Shown: piece after piece, positions 16,386 through 24,051 of the stretch | How positions within the stretch are numbered: position 1 is the first letter of the stretch | Layout: each line of letters begins with the position of its first letter | NCBI GenBank assembly: GCA_964508185.1 | Contig: CAZDSS010000014.1 | Span: forward strand, 1-38,506 | DNA from: CAZDSS01 sp964508185 | GTDB lineage: Bacteria; Pseudomonadota; Alphaproteobacteria; Sphingomonadales; Govanellaceae | Direction: 5' to 3' | Length of the DNA stretch: 38,506 nucleotides | The notes under the pieces: model-generated | What the model was told of the DNA's origin: nothing | Databases searched by the model: none | Seen by the model: the letters and a program-made list of their open reading frames with translations, nothing else | Translations under genes and position numbers: made by a program

Positions 16386-17279
16386 CTACCGCGCGTCGAG
16401 GCGGCGGCCGAGACGGCCCGCCCGGTCCATGATGAACTGCCAGGCGACCCGGCCCGAACGCGCGCCGCGCGTCTGGGCCCATTCGAGCGCTTCCTTATGC
16501 ATGCTTTCGCGGTCGCCGTCCAGCAGGCCGAAATGGTCGCAATAGCCGTCCACCATGGCGAGATACTGTTCCTGGCTGCAGCTGTGGAAGCCGAGCCACA
16601 GTCCGAATCGATCGGAAAGAGACACCTTTTCCTCCACCGATTCCGCCGGATTGATGGCGGACGACCGTTCGTTCTCGATCATCTGCCGCGGCATCAGGTG
16701 CCGCCGGTTGGAGGTGGCGTAGAAGAGGACATTGTCGGGCCGCCCCTCGATCCCGCCGTCGAGCACGGCCTTGAGCGACTTGTAGGTGGTATCGTCATTG
16801 TCGAACGACAGGTCGTCGCAGAAGATGAGGGCGCGGCGCGGGGCGGCGCGCAGGCCCTTCAGAAGCCGCGGCAGGCTCTGGATGTCCTCGCGATGGATCT
16901 CGATGAGCATGAGGCGGTCGGCGGGCGCGCGGCCCTCGTTCACCGCCGCGTGGGCGGCCTTGACGAGGGAGCTCTTGCCCATGCCACGGGCGCCCCAGAG
17001 GAGGGCGTTGTTGGCCGGAAGCCCGTCGGCGAAACGGCGGGTGTTGTCCAGCAGGATGTCGCGCACATGATCGATGCCCTTGAGAAGCGGCAGCGCCACG
17101 CGGCTCACCTGCGGCACCGGCTCCAGGCGGTCGGGCTGGGTCGCCCAGACGAAGGCGTCACCCGTGAAATCGAGCGGCGCGGCGGGCGGCGGCGCCAGCC
17201 GTTCGAGGGCCGCGGCGATGCGGCGCAGGCTGTCCTCGTTCCAGATATCTCCGCCGCTTTCCGCGTTTTTCGTGGACAT
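16386..17279 (-). CDS. DUF815-family AAA ATPase
   Basis: 297 residues from the ATG at 17279, chosen because AAGGAG lies 10 bases upstream; a further upstream ATG (17396) would run across the promoter region of yajC. Walker A is GARGMGKS (96-103) and Walker B is ALIFCDDLSFD (about 144-154). Sensor-like FYATSNRRHLMPR and a lid region SLSDRFGLWLGFHSC follow. This set matches the DUF815 (PF05673) AAA family, common in proteobacteria but of unproven function. It is divergent from yajC. No partner gene is evident beyond the LysE-type exporter downstream. Confidence 0.9.
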   Translation of the reverse strand: MSTKNAESGGDIWNEDSLRRIAAALERLAPPPAAPLDFTGDAFVWATQPDRLEPVPQVSRVALPLLKGIDHVRDILLDNTRRFADGLPANNALLWGARGMGKSSLVKAAHAAVNEGRAPADRLMLIEIHREDIQSLPRLLKGLRAAPRRALIFCDDLSFDNDDTTYKSLKAVLDGGIEGRPDNVLFYATSNRRHLMPRQMIENERSSAINPAESVEEKVSLSDRFGLWLGFHSCSQEQYLAMVDGYCDHFGLLDGDRESMHKEALEWAQTRGARSGRVAWQFIMDRAGRLGRRLDAR

Positions 17280-17390
17280 GGGCACGTCACTCCTTAATAG
17301 TGCGTCCGAGAACTTGGACCGGCCTTGCAGGGCCGGGATCGCGCCCCCGAAGGGCTCGCTCCCGCCCGCCATGGATTGAAACGCCGTTGG

Positions 17391-17418
17391 TTGCAAACCG
17401 ATGTGAGGCCGTTATAGT
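17391..17418 (+). promoter_or_regulatory. Candidate sigma-70 promoter of yajC-secDF
   Basis: TTGCAA (17391-17396), a 16-base spacer and TATAGT (17413-17418), 41 bases upstream of the yajC start. This is one of the best-formed sigma-70-like elements in the window and lies between the divergent DUF815 and yajC genes. Confidence 0.6.
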
Positions 17419-17459
17419 CCCGTCTTTAGACAATTCAGTAGACCCGAGGTCAAGGGGAT

Positions 17460-17930
17460 ATGATGACACCTGCCTTTGCTCAGACGGCCGCCGCCGCTGC
17501 CCAGCCCAGCATCTTCGAAATGCTGATGCCCTTCATTCTGATCGCGGTCGTGTTCTACTTCCTGCTCATCCGGCCGCAGCAGAAGCGGCTGAAGGAGCAT
17601 CGCGCCATGATCTCCGCCATCAAGCGCGGCGACGTGGTGGTGACGGCGGGCGGCCTCATTGCGAAGGTGGTGCGCGTCTCCGACGACAGCGACGAGATCG
17701 AGCTTGATCTCGGCAACGACATGAAGGTAAGGGCGCTCCGCTCCACCATCAGCGAGGTGCGCGGCAAGACCCAGCCCCAGCCCGCGGCCAAGCCGGCCAG
17801 GAAGGGCAACAGCGTGAAGAAGACCGACGCGGCGACTCCGGCCGCTCCGGCTGCTCCGGCGACCCCGGCCGCTCCGGCGACCCCGGCTGAAGGCGACAAG
17901 GAGGTCGCGCGGGACAAGGAACAGGGCTGA
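17460..17930 (+). CDS. yajC: Sec translocon accessory protein YajC
   Basis: 156 residues. One membrane helix (about residues 22-38, FILIAVVFYFLLIRPQQKR) is followed by a small cytoplasmic domain (IKRGDVVVTAGGLIAKVV, about 53-70), the YajC hallmark. YajC forms a complex with SecD and SecF, whose genes follow. It is longer than most YajC proteins (about 110 residues) because of an Ala/Pro/Thr-rich C-terminal tail (about 102-150). The tandem ATG ATG at 17460 leaves the exact start open by one codon. Confidence 0.95.
   Translation: MMTPAFAQTAAAAAQPSIFEMLMPFILIAVVFYFLLIRPQQKRLKEHRAMISAIKRGDVVVTAGGLIAKVVRVSDDSDEIELDLGNDMKVRALRSTISEVRGKTQPQPAAKPARKGNSVKKTDAATPAAPAAPATPAAPATPAEGDKEVARDKEQG
17835..17888 (+). 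repeat. Ala/Pro/Thr codon repeat in the yajC tail
   Basis: A run of Ala, Pro and Thr codons containing a near-perfect 18-base tandem duplication that encodes AAPATP twice, after related AAP units. It is likely prone to length variation by slippage. Confidence 0.6.
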
Positions 17931-17999
17931 CCGGCGCCTCACAATTCCTCTGTCGCGTAAATCAGGCGGTTCGCCCTCCCACCCTGCAGGAGCCGATTG

Positions 18000-19610
18000 A
18001 TGCTGACTTTCTCCCGCTGGCAGACCTATCTCATCATCCTGATCTGCCTCGCCGGCCTTGCCACGACGTTGCCCAATTTCTTCCCGCGGGAGCAGGTGGA
18101 GAAATGGCCCTCCTGGATGCCCACCAAGCAGGTCAATCTCGGCCTCGACCTTCAGGGCGGCGCCCATCTTCTGTTCGAGGTGGATGCCGACGCGGTGATC
18201 CAGCAGCGGCTGGAAGCGGTGCTGGATGACGTGCGCAACGTGCTCCGGCCCCGCGACGGCAGCCGCATCGGCTACAGCCGCCTGCGCATCGAGAACGACG
18301 CCGTGATCTTCGATCTGACCGACGCGGCGGATCGCGACCGCGCCCTGCAGGCGGTGCGCGGGCTCGTCTCCACGGGCGGCGGCGGCCTCGGCGCGCCGGC
18401 GGCGGATCTCGAGGTGACGGCCCAGGGCCGCACCATCACCGTGCGCATGACGGAATCGGCGATCGCCGAGCGCAAGCGCCATGCGGTCGCCCAGTCCATC
18501 GAGATCGTGCGCCGCCGCGTGGACGAGCTCGGCACTCGCGAGCCCTCGATCCAGCGTCAGGGCGATGACCGCATCCTCGTCCAGGTGCCGGGTGTCCGCG
18601 ACGTGCGGGAGCTGATCGATACCATCAACACCACGGCGCAGATGTCCTTCCGCATGGTGGACACCTCCATGAGCGTCGAGGAGGCCGAACGCGGCCGCCT
18701 GCCTCCGGGGTCCGAGATCCTCGAGGCGCTGGATCCCGGCCCCGGTGAGCCCACCCGCTATCTCGTGCGCAAGCGCGTGCTGGTGAGCGGCGACAGCCTG
18801 GTGGACGCCCAGCCCACCTTCCAGAACGGCCAGCCGGTGGTGAGCTTCCGCTTCGACTCGACGGGCGCCAAGCGCTTCGGCGAGGCGACCCGCAGCAATG
18901 TGGGCCGCCCCTTCGCCATCGTGCTCGACGACAAGGTCATCAGCGCGCCGCGCATCAACGAGCCGATCCTCGGCGGCTCGGGCATCATCAGCGGCAATTT
19001 CACGGTGGAAAGCGCCAATCAGCTGGCGGTCCTGATCCGCGCCGGCGCGCTGCCCGCGCCGCTCAACATTCTCGAGCAGCGGACGGTGGGCCCCGACCTC
19101 GGCAAGGACTCGATCGACGCCGGCAAGCTTGCCTCCGTCATCGGCTTCGTTGCCGTCGTGGTGTTCATGGTCCTGAGCTATGGCTGGTTCGGCGTCGTGG
19201 CCAATATCGGCCTTCTGTTCAACCTCCTGCTGCTGCTTGGCGGCATGTCGCTCATCCAGGCGACCTTGACATTGCCGGGGATCGCCGGGATCGTGCTGAC
19301 GCTCGGCATGGCGGTCGATGCCAACGTCCTCGTCTTCGAGCGCATGCGCGAGGAGATTCGGGCGGGCAAGACGGCGATCCAGGCGGCGACCGACGGCTAC
19401 AAGAAGGTGATGACCACCATCCTGGACGCCAACGTCACGACGCTGATCGCCGCCGCGGTGATGTTCGAGTTCGGCACCGGCCCCGTGAAGGGCTTCGCGG
19501 TGACGCTGACCCTCGGGGTCATCACCTCCATGTTCACGGCGGTCTATGTAACCCGCCTCATCATCGCCAGCTGGATCCGCCGGGCCCGGCCCGCGCGCCT
19601 GCCCATCTGA
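18000..19610 (+). CDS. secD: Protein translocase subunit SecD
   Basis: 536 residues. The ATG at 18000 is preferred over an adjacent TTG because CAGGAGC precedes it by a normal distance. A first membrane helix (about 8-25) is followed by the motif LGLDLQGGAHLLFEV, the large periplasmic P1 region, the conserved GRPFAIVLDDKVISAPRI and SGNFTVESANQLAVLIRAGALPAPL segments, then five more helices with GMAVDANVLVFERMREE. SecDF uses the proton gradient to pull preproteins out on the periplasmic side. It is followed by secF after 38 bases. Confidence 0.98.
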   Translation: MLTFSRWQTYLIILICLAGLATTLPNFFPREQVEKWPSWMPTKQVNLGLDLQGGAHLLFEVDADAVIQQRLEAVLDDVRNVLRPRDGSRIGYSRLRIENDAVIFDLTDAADRDRALQAVRGLVSTGGGGLGAPAADLEVTAQGRTITVRMTESAIAERKRHAVAQSIEIVRRRVDELGTREPSIQRQGDDRILVQVPGVRDVRELIDTINTTAQMSFRMVDTSMSVEEAERGRLPPGSEILEALDPGPGEPTRYLVRKRVLVSGDSLVDAQPTFQNGQPVVSFRFDSTGAKRFGEATRSNVGRPFAIVLDDKVISAPRINEPILGGSGIISGNFTVESANQLAVLIRAGALPAPLNILEQRTVGPDLGKDSIDAGKLASVIGFVAVVVFMVLSYGWFGVVANIGLLFNLLLLLGGMSLIQATLTLPGIAGIVLTLGMAVDANVLVFERMREEIRAGKTAIQAATDGYKKVMTTILDANVTTLIAAAVMFEFGTGPVKGFAVTLTLGVITSMFTAVYVTRLIIASWIRRARPARLPI

Positions 19611-19648
19611 CGGCGGGCCGAGGGACGCAAACAAGGACAAGAGCAGCA

Positions 19649-20593
19649 ATGCTTCTGAAACTCGTACCCGACCAGACCAATATCCCGTTCATGCGCTGGC
19701 GCATGCCTGCCATCGTCTTCGCGGTGGTGCTGACGATCGCCTCCATCGCGCTCGTTGCGACGCGCGGGATGAATTTCGGCGTCGACTTCGCGGGCGGCAT
19801 CCTGATCGAGATCAAGGCGGAACAGGCGGTGGATCTCGGCCAGCTGCGCTCGACCTTGGGCTCCATGAATATCGGCGAGGTGTCCGTCCAGTCCTTCGGC
19901 GCGGACGAGGACGAGGTGCTCATTCGCCTCCAGCACCAGGAAGGCGACCAGGCCGAGCAGGAAGCGGTGGTCGAGCGGGTCAAGACGCGCATCAACGAGG
20001 TTCTTCCCGGCGAGGTGAGCTTCCGCCGCGTGGAATATGTGGGCCCCAAGGTGAGCGACGAGCTCGTCTGGGACGGCATCATGGCCGTGACCCTCTCCAT
20101 GATCGGGATCATGATCTATGTCTGGATGCGGTTCGAATGGCAGTTCGCCGTCGGGGCCGTGCTGTCGCTCATCCATGACGTGGCCCTGACCCTCGGCCTG
20201 TTTTCGCTGTTCCAGCTGGAATTCAACCTGTCGGTCATCGCGGCGCTCCTGACCATCGTCGGCTATTCGCTGAACGACACCGTGGTGGTCTATGACCGCA
20301 TCCGCGAGAATCTGCGCAAATACCGGCGCATGGACCTGAACAACCTCATCGACCTGAGCCTCAACGAGACCCTGTCGCGCACCATCATGACCGGCGTCAC
20401 GACGCTTCTCGCCCTCTTCGCCCTCTATGTCTTCGGCGGCGAGGTCATCAGCGCCTTCACCCTCGCCATGATATGGGGCGTCCTCATCGGTCCCTATTCC
20501 ACGGTCTTCATTGCGGCCCCGGTGCTGCCGTGGTTCAATCTGAAGCGCGACTTCAGCGAGGAAGCCACCCCTGCGGCGGCGGAGCGGCCCTGA
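19649..20593 (+). CDS. secF: Protein translocase subunit SecF
   Basis: 314 residues with six membrane helices. Typical motifs are MNFGVDFAGGILIEIKA (first periplasmic region), VGPKVSDELVWDG, SVIAALLTIVGYSLNDTVVVYDRIREN (fourth and fifth helices, conserved D and R) and LNETLSRTIMTGVTTLLAL. It forms the SecDF complex with SecD. A GGACAAGAG stretch precedes the start. It is followed after 39 bases by the Mth938-domain gene. Confidence 0.98.
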   Translation: MLLKLVPDQTNIPFMRWRMPAIVFAVVLTIASIALVATRGMNFGVDFAGGILIEIKAEQAVDLGQLRSTLGSMNIGEVSVQSFGADEDEVLIRLQHQEGDQAEQEAVVERVKTRINEVLPGEVSFRRVEYVGPKVSDELVWDGIMAVTLSMIGIMIYVWMRFEWQFAVGAVLSLIHDVALTLGLFSLFQLEFNLSVIAALLTIVGYSLNDTVVVYDRIRENLRKYRRMDLNNLIDLSLNETLSRTIMTGVTTLLALFALYVFGGEVISAFTLAMIWGVLIGPYSTVFIAAPVLPWFNLKRDFSEEATPAAAERP

Positions 20594-20632
20594 GGCCGCG
20601 CCCCGCCCGGGCACGAACAGCGGACGTAACCC

Positions 20633-21013
20633 ATGTCCATCCACATGACCCGCGCCGAGGGCGGCGGGCAGACCTATATCAACGGCTATGGCGACGGCGG
20701 CTTCCGCATCGGCGGCATGCGCCATGAGGGATCGGTCCTGATCGTCGGCGGCCGCGTGATCCCCTGGGATGTGACCGATCCCGCCGCCATCACCGTGGAG
20801 AGCCTCGGCGCGCTGGCGGCGTCCGCCGCCGAGATCGACATTCTGGTCATCGGCACGGGGCGGGACATCCGCTTTCCCGCCGAACTGCGCCTCGCCCTCG
20901 AACAGGCGGGACTTCCGGCGGACGCCATGAGCACGGGCGCCGCCGCGCGCACCTACAACGTGCTTCTTCTCGAAGGCCGGCGGGTCGCCGCAGCCCTGAT
21001 CGCCGTCGCCTGA
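20633..21013 (+). CDS. Mth938-like / NDUFAF3-family protein
   Basis: 126 residues forming a single DUF498/Mth938-type domain: GYGDGGFRIGGMRHEGSVLIVGGRVIPWDV near the N-terminus and IDILVIGTGRDIRFP in the middle, both family hallmarks. The human relative NDUFAF3 is a respiratory complex I assembly factor. In Alphaproteobacteria this gene commonly follows secF, as here (39-base gap). A bacterial role in complex I assembly is inferred from homology only. A weak hairpin (21062-21084) after the gene may end the yajC-secDF transcript. Confidence 0.88.
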   Translation: MSIHMTRAEGGGQTYINGYGDGGFRIGGMRHEGSVLIVGGRVIPWDVTDPAAITVESLGALAASAAEIDILVIGTGRDIRFPAELRLALEQAGLPADAMSTGAAARTYNVLLLEGRRVAAALIAVA

Positions 21014-21061
21014 CCGGTCCATCGCGGCCCGCCACACCCCGGCATCGATCACAAAAACGAG

Positions 21062-21084
21062 AGCGCCCATGGAGCAGGGGCGCT
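21062..21084 (+). terminator. Weak hairpin after the yajC-secD-secF-Mth938 operon
   Basis: AGCGCCC (21062-21068) and GGGCGCT (21078-21084) are perfect 7-bp arms with a 9-base loop, about 50 bases after the stop codon. No proper T-run follows, so intrinsic termination is doubtful. The rest of the 21014-21270 gap shows no gene and no strong promoter that I can defend. Confidence 0.3.
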
Positions 21085-21270
21085 TGCCGCCCATTTCTCG
21101 GGGTGGCGCAATTTTTGCCATTAAGTTGCCCTGATTTGGCGCTAGACCACGCCGCTGATGCATCCTGCCTGCTTAGCCGGAGGTCTGCCGCCCGGCCTGC
21201 AGACTCGATCATGAGGAAATGGTGACGGGAAGCCCGGAAAATCGGCACCGTCGGCACGGAGGTGGTGTAG

Positions 21271-22272
21271 ATGTTTGGCGAGACGCATATGCTTGCCCAG
21301 TTCATGGATTTCACGGGCACCTTTCTCGGGCTGGTGCTTGAATACTTCCTCAAGCCCTTCTCGCGATTTCATTGGCCCTATCTTCTGACCTCCCTGGTCT
21401 TCGCGCTTCTGGCCTGGTTCATCTACGAGGCGCGCGAGCCCGCGGGGAAGCGCAAGGGCCTCATCCAGTTCCTGTTCCCGAAGTCGGTCTGGCTGCACAA
21501 GTCGGCCATCCTCGATTACAAATACGTGTTCGTGGACAAGCTCATCATCGGCTTCCTCGGCGCCGCCGCCGCGGTGGTGACCGGCAAGGCCCTCGCGAAG
21601 GGCAATCACGAGGCGATGCTGGGAAGCGCCGCCGGCGACAGCCTGACCGTCGCGGTCTTCTACACGATCTGCCTGCTGCTCACCGAGGACATGTTCCGCT
21701 ACTGGATGCACCGGCTGATGCACAAGGTGCCGCTCCTGTGGGAGTTCCACAAGGTGCACCATTCGCCGGAGGTGCTGGTGCCCTTCAGCCTGCTGCGCAC
21801 CCATCCGGTGAACGGCCTTCTGAACCTTGCGCGGACCGGGGCGGCGATCGTGCTGGTGACGGGCATCTTCCTGCTGATCTTCCCCGAGAAGCTCAGCCCC
21901 ATCACCATCTTCGGCATCAATATCGGCCGCGTGCTGTTCAACGTCTGCGGGGCCCATCTGCGCCATTCCCATATCTGGCTCGGCTTCGGGCCGGTGCTGT
22001 CGCGGATCTTCATCAGCCCGTCCATGCACCAGATCCATCACAGCGCCCACACCCATCACTGGGACCGCAATTTCGGCTCCCAGTTCGCCATCTGGGACTG
22101 GCTGTTCGGCACCCTCTACATCCCCAAGGCCGAGGAGCGCCATAGCATGAAGCTCGGCCTCGGCGGGGACGACTACACCGAATACCGGTCGGTGAAGGAT
22201 CTCTACTTCATTCCGTTCAAGCAGGCCTGGCAGCGCCTCAAGCAGCGCCGCGCCTGGAACTGGGCGGTCTGA
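21271..22272 (+). CDS. Sterol desaturase / fatty acid hydroxylase family membrane protein
   Basis: 333 residues with four or more membrane helices and the three histidine clusters that bind the di-iron centre: HRLMH and HKVHH (about residues 150-170), then HQIHH with HTHHWDRNFG near 255. It belongs to the FA_hydroxylase superfamily (PF04116), which hydroxylates or desaturates lipids and sterols using O2. The substrate is unknown. The start has a strong GGAGGTG Shine-Dalgarno. It is a single gene ending in a strong hairpin. In a typical alphaproteobacterial layout it would not separate the secF/Mth938 pair from the NDUFAF6-like gene, so it may be a later insertion. Confidence 0.88.
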   Translation: MFGETHMLAQFMDFTGTFLGLVLEYFLKPFSRFHWPYLLTSLVFALLAWFIYEAREPAGKRKGLIQFLFPKSVWLHKSAILDYKYVFVDKLIIGFLGAAAAVVTGKALAKGNHEAMLGSAAGDSLTVAVFYTICLLLTEDMFRYWMHRLMHKVPLLWEFHKVHHSPEVLVPFSLLRTHPVNGLLNLARTGAAIVLVTGIFLLIFPEKLSPITIFGINIGRVLFNVCGAHLRHSHIWLGFGPVLSRIFISPSMHQIHHSAHTHHWDRNFGSQFAIWDWLFGTLYIPKAEERHSMKLGLGGDDYTEYRSVKDLYFIPFKQAWQRLKQRRAWNWAV

Positions 22273-22291
22273 GGGCAGGCACCATGAAATG

Positions 22292-22326
22292 AAAGGCCGG
22301 GGAGAAGGCTTCTCCCCGGCCTTTTT
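22292..22326. terminator. Strong bidirectional terminator
   Basis: A 15-bp perfect inverted repeat (22293-22307 and 22309-22323) followed by TTTTT on the plus strand and preceded by AAA. The innermost pairs must open to form a loop. It lies between the convergent sterol-desaturase-family and PuuD-like genes and can serve both. Confidence 0.88.
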
Positions 22327-22348
22327 CATGCGCAATCCGCGCCGACGG

Positions 22349-22840
22349 TCAGTAGAAATTGTTCTGCATGGACACCATGCTGAAGAGCATGGGGATCGAC
22401 AGCATGGTATTGATGCGTGAGGTGAGCATGGCCTTGCGCGCCGCCTTGGGCTTGGCGGTCGGGTCGGCGTCCACGAGGCCGAGCGCGATCTTCTGGTTCG
22501 GCCAGATGATGAACCAGACGTAGAACGCCATGATGAGGCCGAGCCAGGCGCCGAAGCCGATGGCCGCATAATTGCCCTGCAGTGTCAAGGCCTCGACGAG
22601 GTAGTTGTTGAGATGGGCGAGGATGATGCCGAACACCACCGTGGACAAGGCCGCCCAGCGGAACCAGAACAGGGCGGTGGGGGCGATCACCTTGCTCACC
22701 GCCGGCTTCTGCTCGTCCGGGATCTTCCCCATGCTGGGGATCTGGACGAAATTGAAGTACCAGAGAAGACCGATCCACATGACGCCGGAGATCACGTGGA
22801 GATAGCGCACCAGGAATTGCCAGAAAGCCCATGAATCCAT
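22349..22840 (-). CDS. PuuD-like (urate oxidase N-terminal type) four-helix membrane protein
   Basis: 163 residues with about four membrane helices: 8-30 (RYLHVISGVMWIGLLWYFNF), 53-75, 90-113 (FGAWLGLIMAFYVWFIIW), and a C-terminal one. This resembles the membrane domain of the PuuD / Urate_ox_N (PF06181) family, which in the full enzyme is joined to a cytochrome c domain; that domain is absent here. The short form may bind haem through residues such as H15, but catalytic activity on urate is doubtful and no other purine genes are near. A 52-codon membrane peptide gene lies 16 bases upstream on the same strand, and the pair probably form an operon. Confidence 0.72.
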   Translation of the reverse strand: MDSWAFWQFLVRYLHVISGVMWIGLLWYFNFVQIPSMGKIPDEQKPAVSKVIAPTALFWFRWAALSTVVFGIILAHLNNYLVEALTLQGNYAAIGFGAWLGLIMAFYVWFIIWPNQKIALGLVDADPTAKPKAARKAMLTSRINTMLSIPMLFSMVSMQNNFY

Positions 22841-22856
22841 TGTTCTTCCTCCCCGT

Positions 22857-23015
22857 TCAAAGGCCGCTCAGCGGATTGTCCGCCGCCGCGGGCGCGCCGT
22901 CCGGCAGGTTGCCCCGCGACGAGGACACGATGGCGTCGGTCGCGAACGCCATGATGATTGTGAGTATGACGCCCGCAACTATGGTCAAGGGTAGAGATTC
23001 CAGGATCTTAGACAT
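22857..23015 (-). CDS. Small membrane protein, 52 residues
   Basis: An ATG at 23015 (reverse strand) opens a 52-codon frame ending in TGA at 22857-22859. A GGGGATATAGC stretch precedes the start. The product begins MSKILESLPLTIVAGVIL, has one membrane helix (about residues 9-27), and then a short polar tail rich in Ala, Pro and Asp that ends NPLSGL. It sits 16 bases upstream of the PuuD-like membrane gene in the same direction, as a co-transcribed small subunit would. I recognise no family. Good start context, correct hydrophobic pattern and operon placement support it; conservation has not been tested. Confidence 0.6.
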   Translation of the reverse strand: MSKILESLPLTIVAGVILTIIMAFATDAIVSSSRGNLPDGAPAAADNPLSGL

Positions 23016-23178
23016 GCTATATCCCCATTCGTTTGTCCGGCGCCGCGCCTGGGGTGCGGGTCGGAGCCCTTATTGATGTTTGGCGAAATGAGGATAGCAC
23101 AGCCGGGCGCGGGAAAAAGCTTTTACCTTTCGGCGCTTGGCATGCGGGCGAGGGTCGCTATGGGGCGAGAGCCTATCT

Positions 23179-24027
23179 ATGGTTGAGATTGCACGGGAAA
23201 TTCACGACCGCCTGGCCGCGGAACTCAAGGCGCAGGACCGCGACCGCTACATGACGGGGCTGTTCGCGCCGCCTGCCGCGCGCGACCGGCTGTTCGCGCT
23301 CTATGCCTTGAATCTGGAGCTCGCCCGCATCGCCGACCTGGTGTCGGAGCCCATGATCGGCGAGATCCGCCTGCAATGGTGGCGGGAGGCGGTGGAAGGG
23401 GTAATGGCCGGAACCCCCCGCCGCCACGACGTGACCGAGGCGCTGGCGGCAGCCATGGATGCGGCGCGGCTGCAGGAATCCGACCTTGTCGCGCTCATCG
23501 ACGCGCGGAGCGCGGACCTCGACGAGGCGCCCTTCGAGACGCTCGATGACCTTCTCGCCTATCTCGACGGCACGGCGGGGACGCTGATGCGGCTCGCATG
23601 TGATCTCCTCGGCGCGCCTGCCGCACCGGAACTGAGCCGGGCGGGCGGCCGCGCCTATGGATTGACCGGGGTCCTTCGCGCCATCGGTTATCACGCGGCG
23701 GAGGGGAGGGTGCTTCTGCCCAAGGCCATGCTGCGGGCCGAGGATATCGACCCCCATGATCTCATCCAGCGGCGCGCCACGCCGGGGCTGCACCGGGTGG
23801 TGGCGGCCCTGGCGCAATCGGCAGAGGGGGCTCTCGCCGATCTGTTGGCGCGCCGCCGGGATATCCCCCGCGCGGCCGTGCCGGCGTTCCTGCCGGCCGT
23901 GCTCGCGCGGGCGGATCTCAAGCTTCTGCGCCGCGTGGGGTTCGATCCCTTCGCCCCCGCCCTTGCCGCGCCCCGGCCGGGGCGCATCGCCCGGCTGATC
24001 TGGCACGGCATGCGGCAGCGGCTCTAG
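23179..24027 (+). CDS. Squalene/phytoene-synthase-like protein, NDUFAF6 type
   Basis: 282 residues from the ATG at 23179. The fold signature of the SQS/PSY family is present (RDRLFALYALNLELARIADLVSEPMIGEIRLQWWREAVEG, about 33-72; GLTGVLRAIGYHAAEGRVLLP, about 167-187). The Asp-rich motifs that bind prenyl diphosphate in true synthases are not: the first region lacks a DxxxD and the second reads LRAIGYHAAEG where catalytic enzymes have a D-x-x-E-D. This is the pattern of NDUFAF6-like proteins, complex I assembly factors in mitochondria. No carotenoid or hopanoid genes are nearby. The stop is 24 bases from the convergent ThDP gene. Confidence 0.82.
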   Translation: MVEIAREIHDRLAAELKAQDRDRYMTGLFAPPAARDRLFALYALNLELARIADLVSEPMIGEIRLQWWREAVEGVMAGTPRRHDVTEALAAAMDAARLQESDLVALIDARSADLDEAPFETLDDLLAYLDGTAGTLMRLACDLLGAPAAPELSRAGGRAYGLTGVLRAIGYHAAEGRVLLPKAMLRAEDIDPHDLIQRRATPGLHRVVAALAQSAEGALADLLARRRDIPRAAVPAFLPAVLARADLKLLRRVGFDPFAPALAAPRPGRIARLIWHGMRQRL

Positions 24028-24051
24028 GCGGACACCACGCGGGGCGTCGCG

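Noticed and set aside
17412..19649. A 745-codon minus-strand frame over yajC and secD
   Set aside because: Antisense to two unmistakable sec genes; composition is the low-complexity His/Asp/Arg/Gly type of a shadow frame.
22349..22840. Functional urate hydroxylase PuuD
   Set aside because: The cytochrome c domain is absent, the protein is about 160 residues, and no purine-catabolism genes are present.
23179..24027. Phytoene or squalene synthase for carotenoid/hopanoid synthesis
   Set aside because: The Asp-rich prenyl-diphosphate motifs are missing and no isoprenoid genes adjoin; the NDUFAF6 type fits better.
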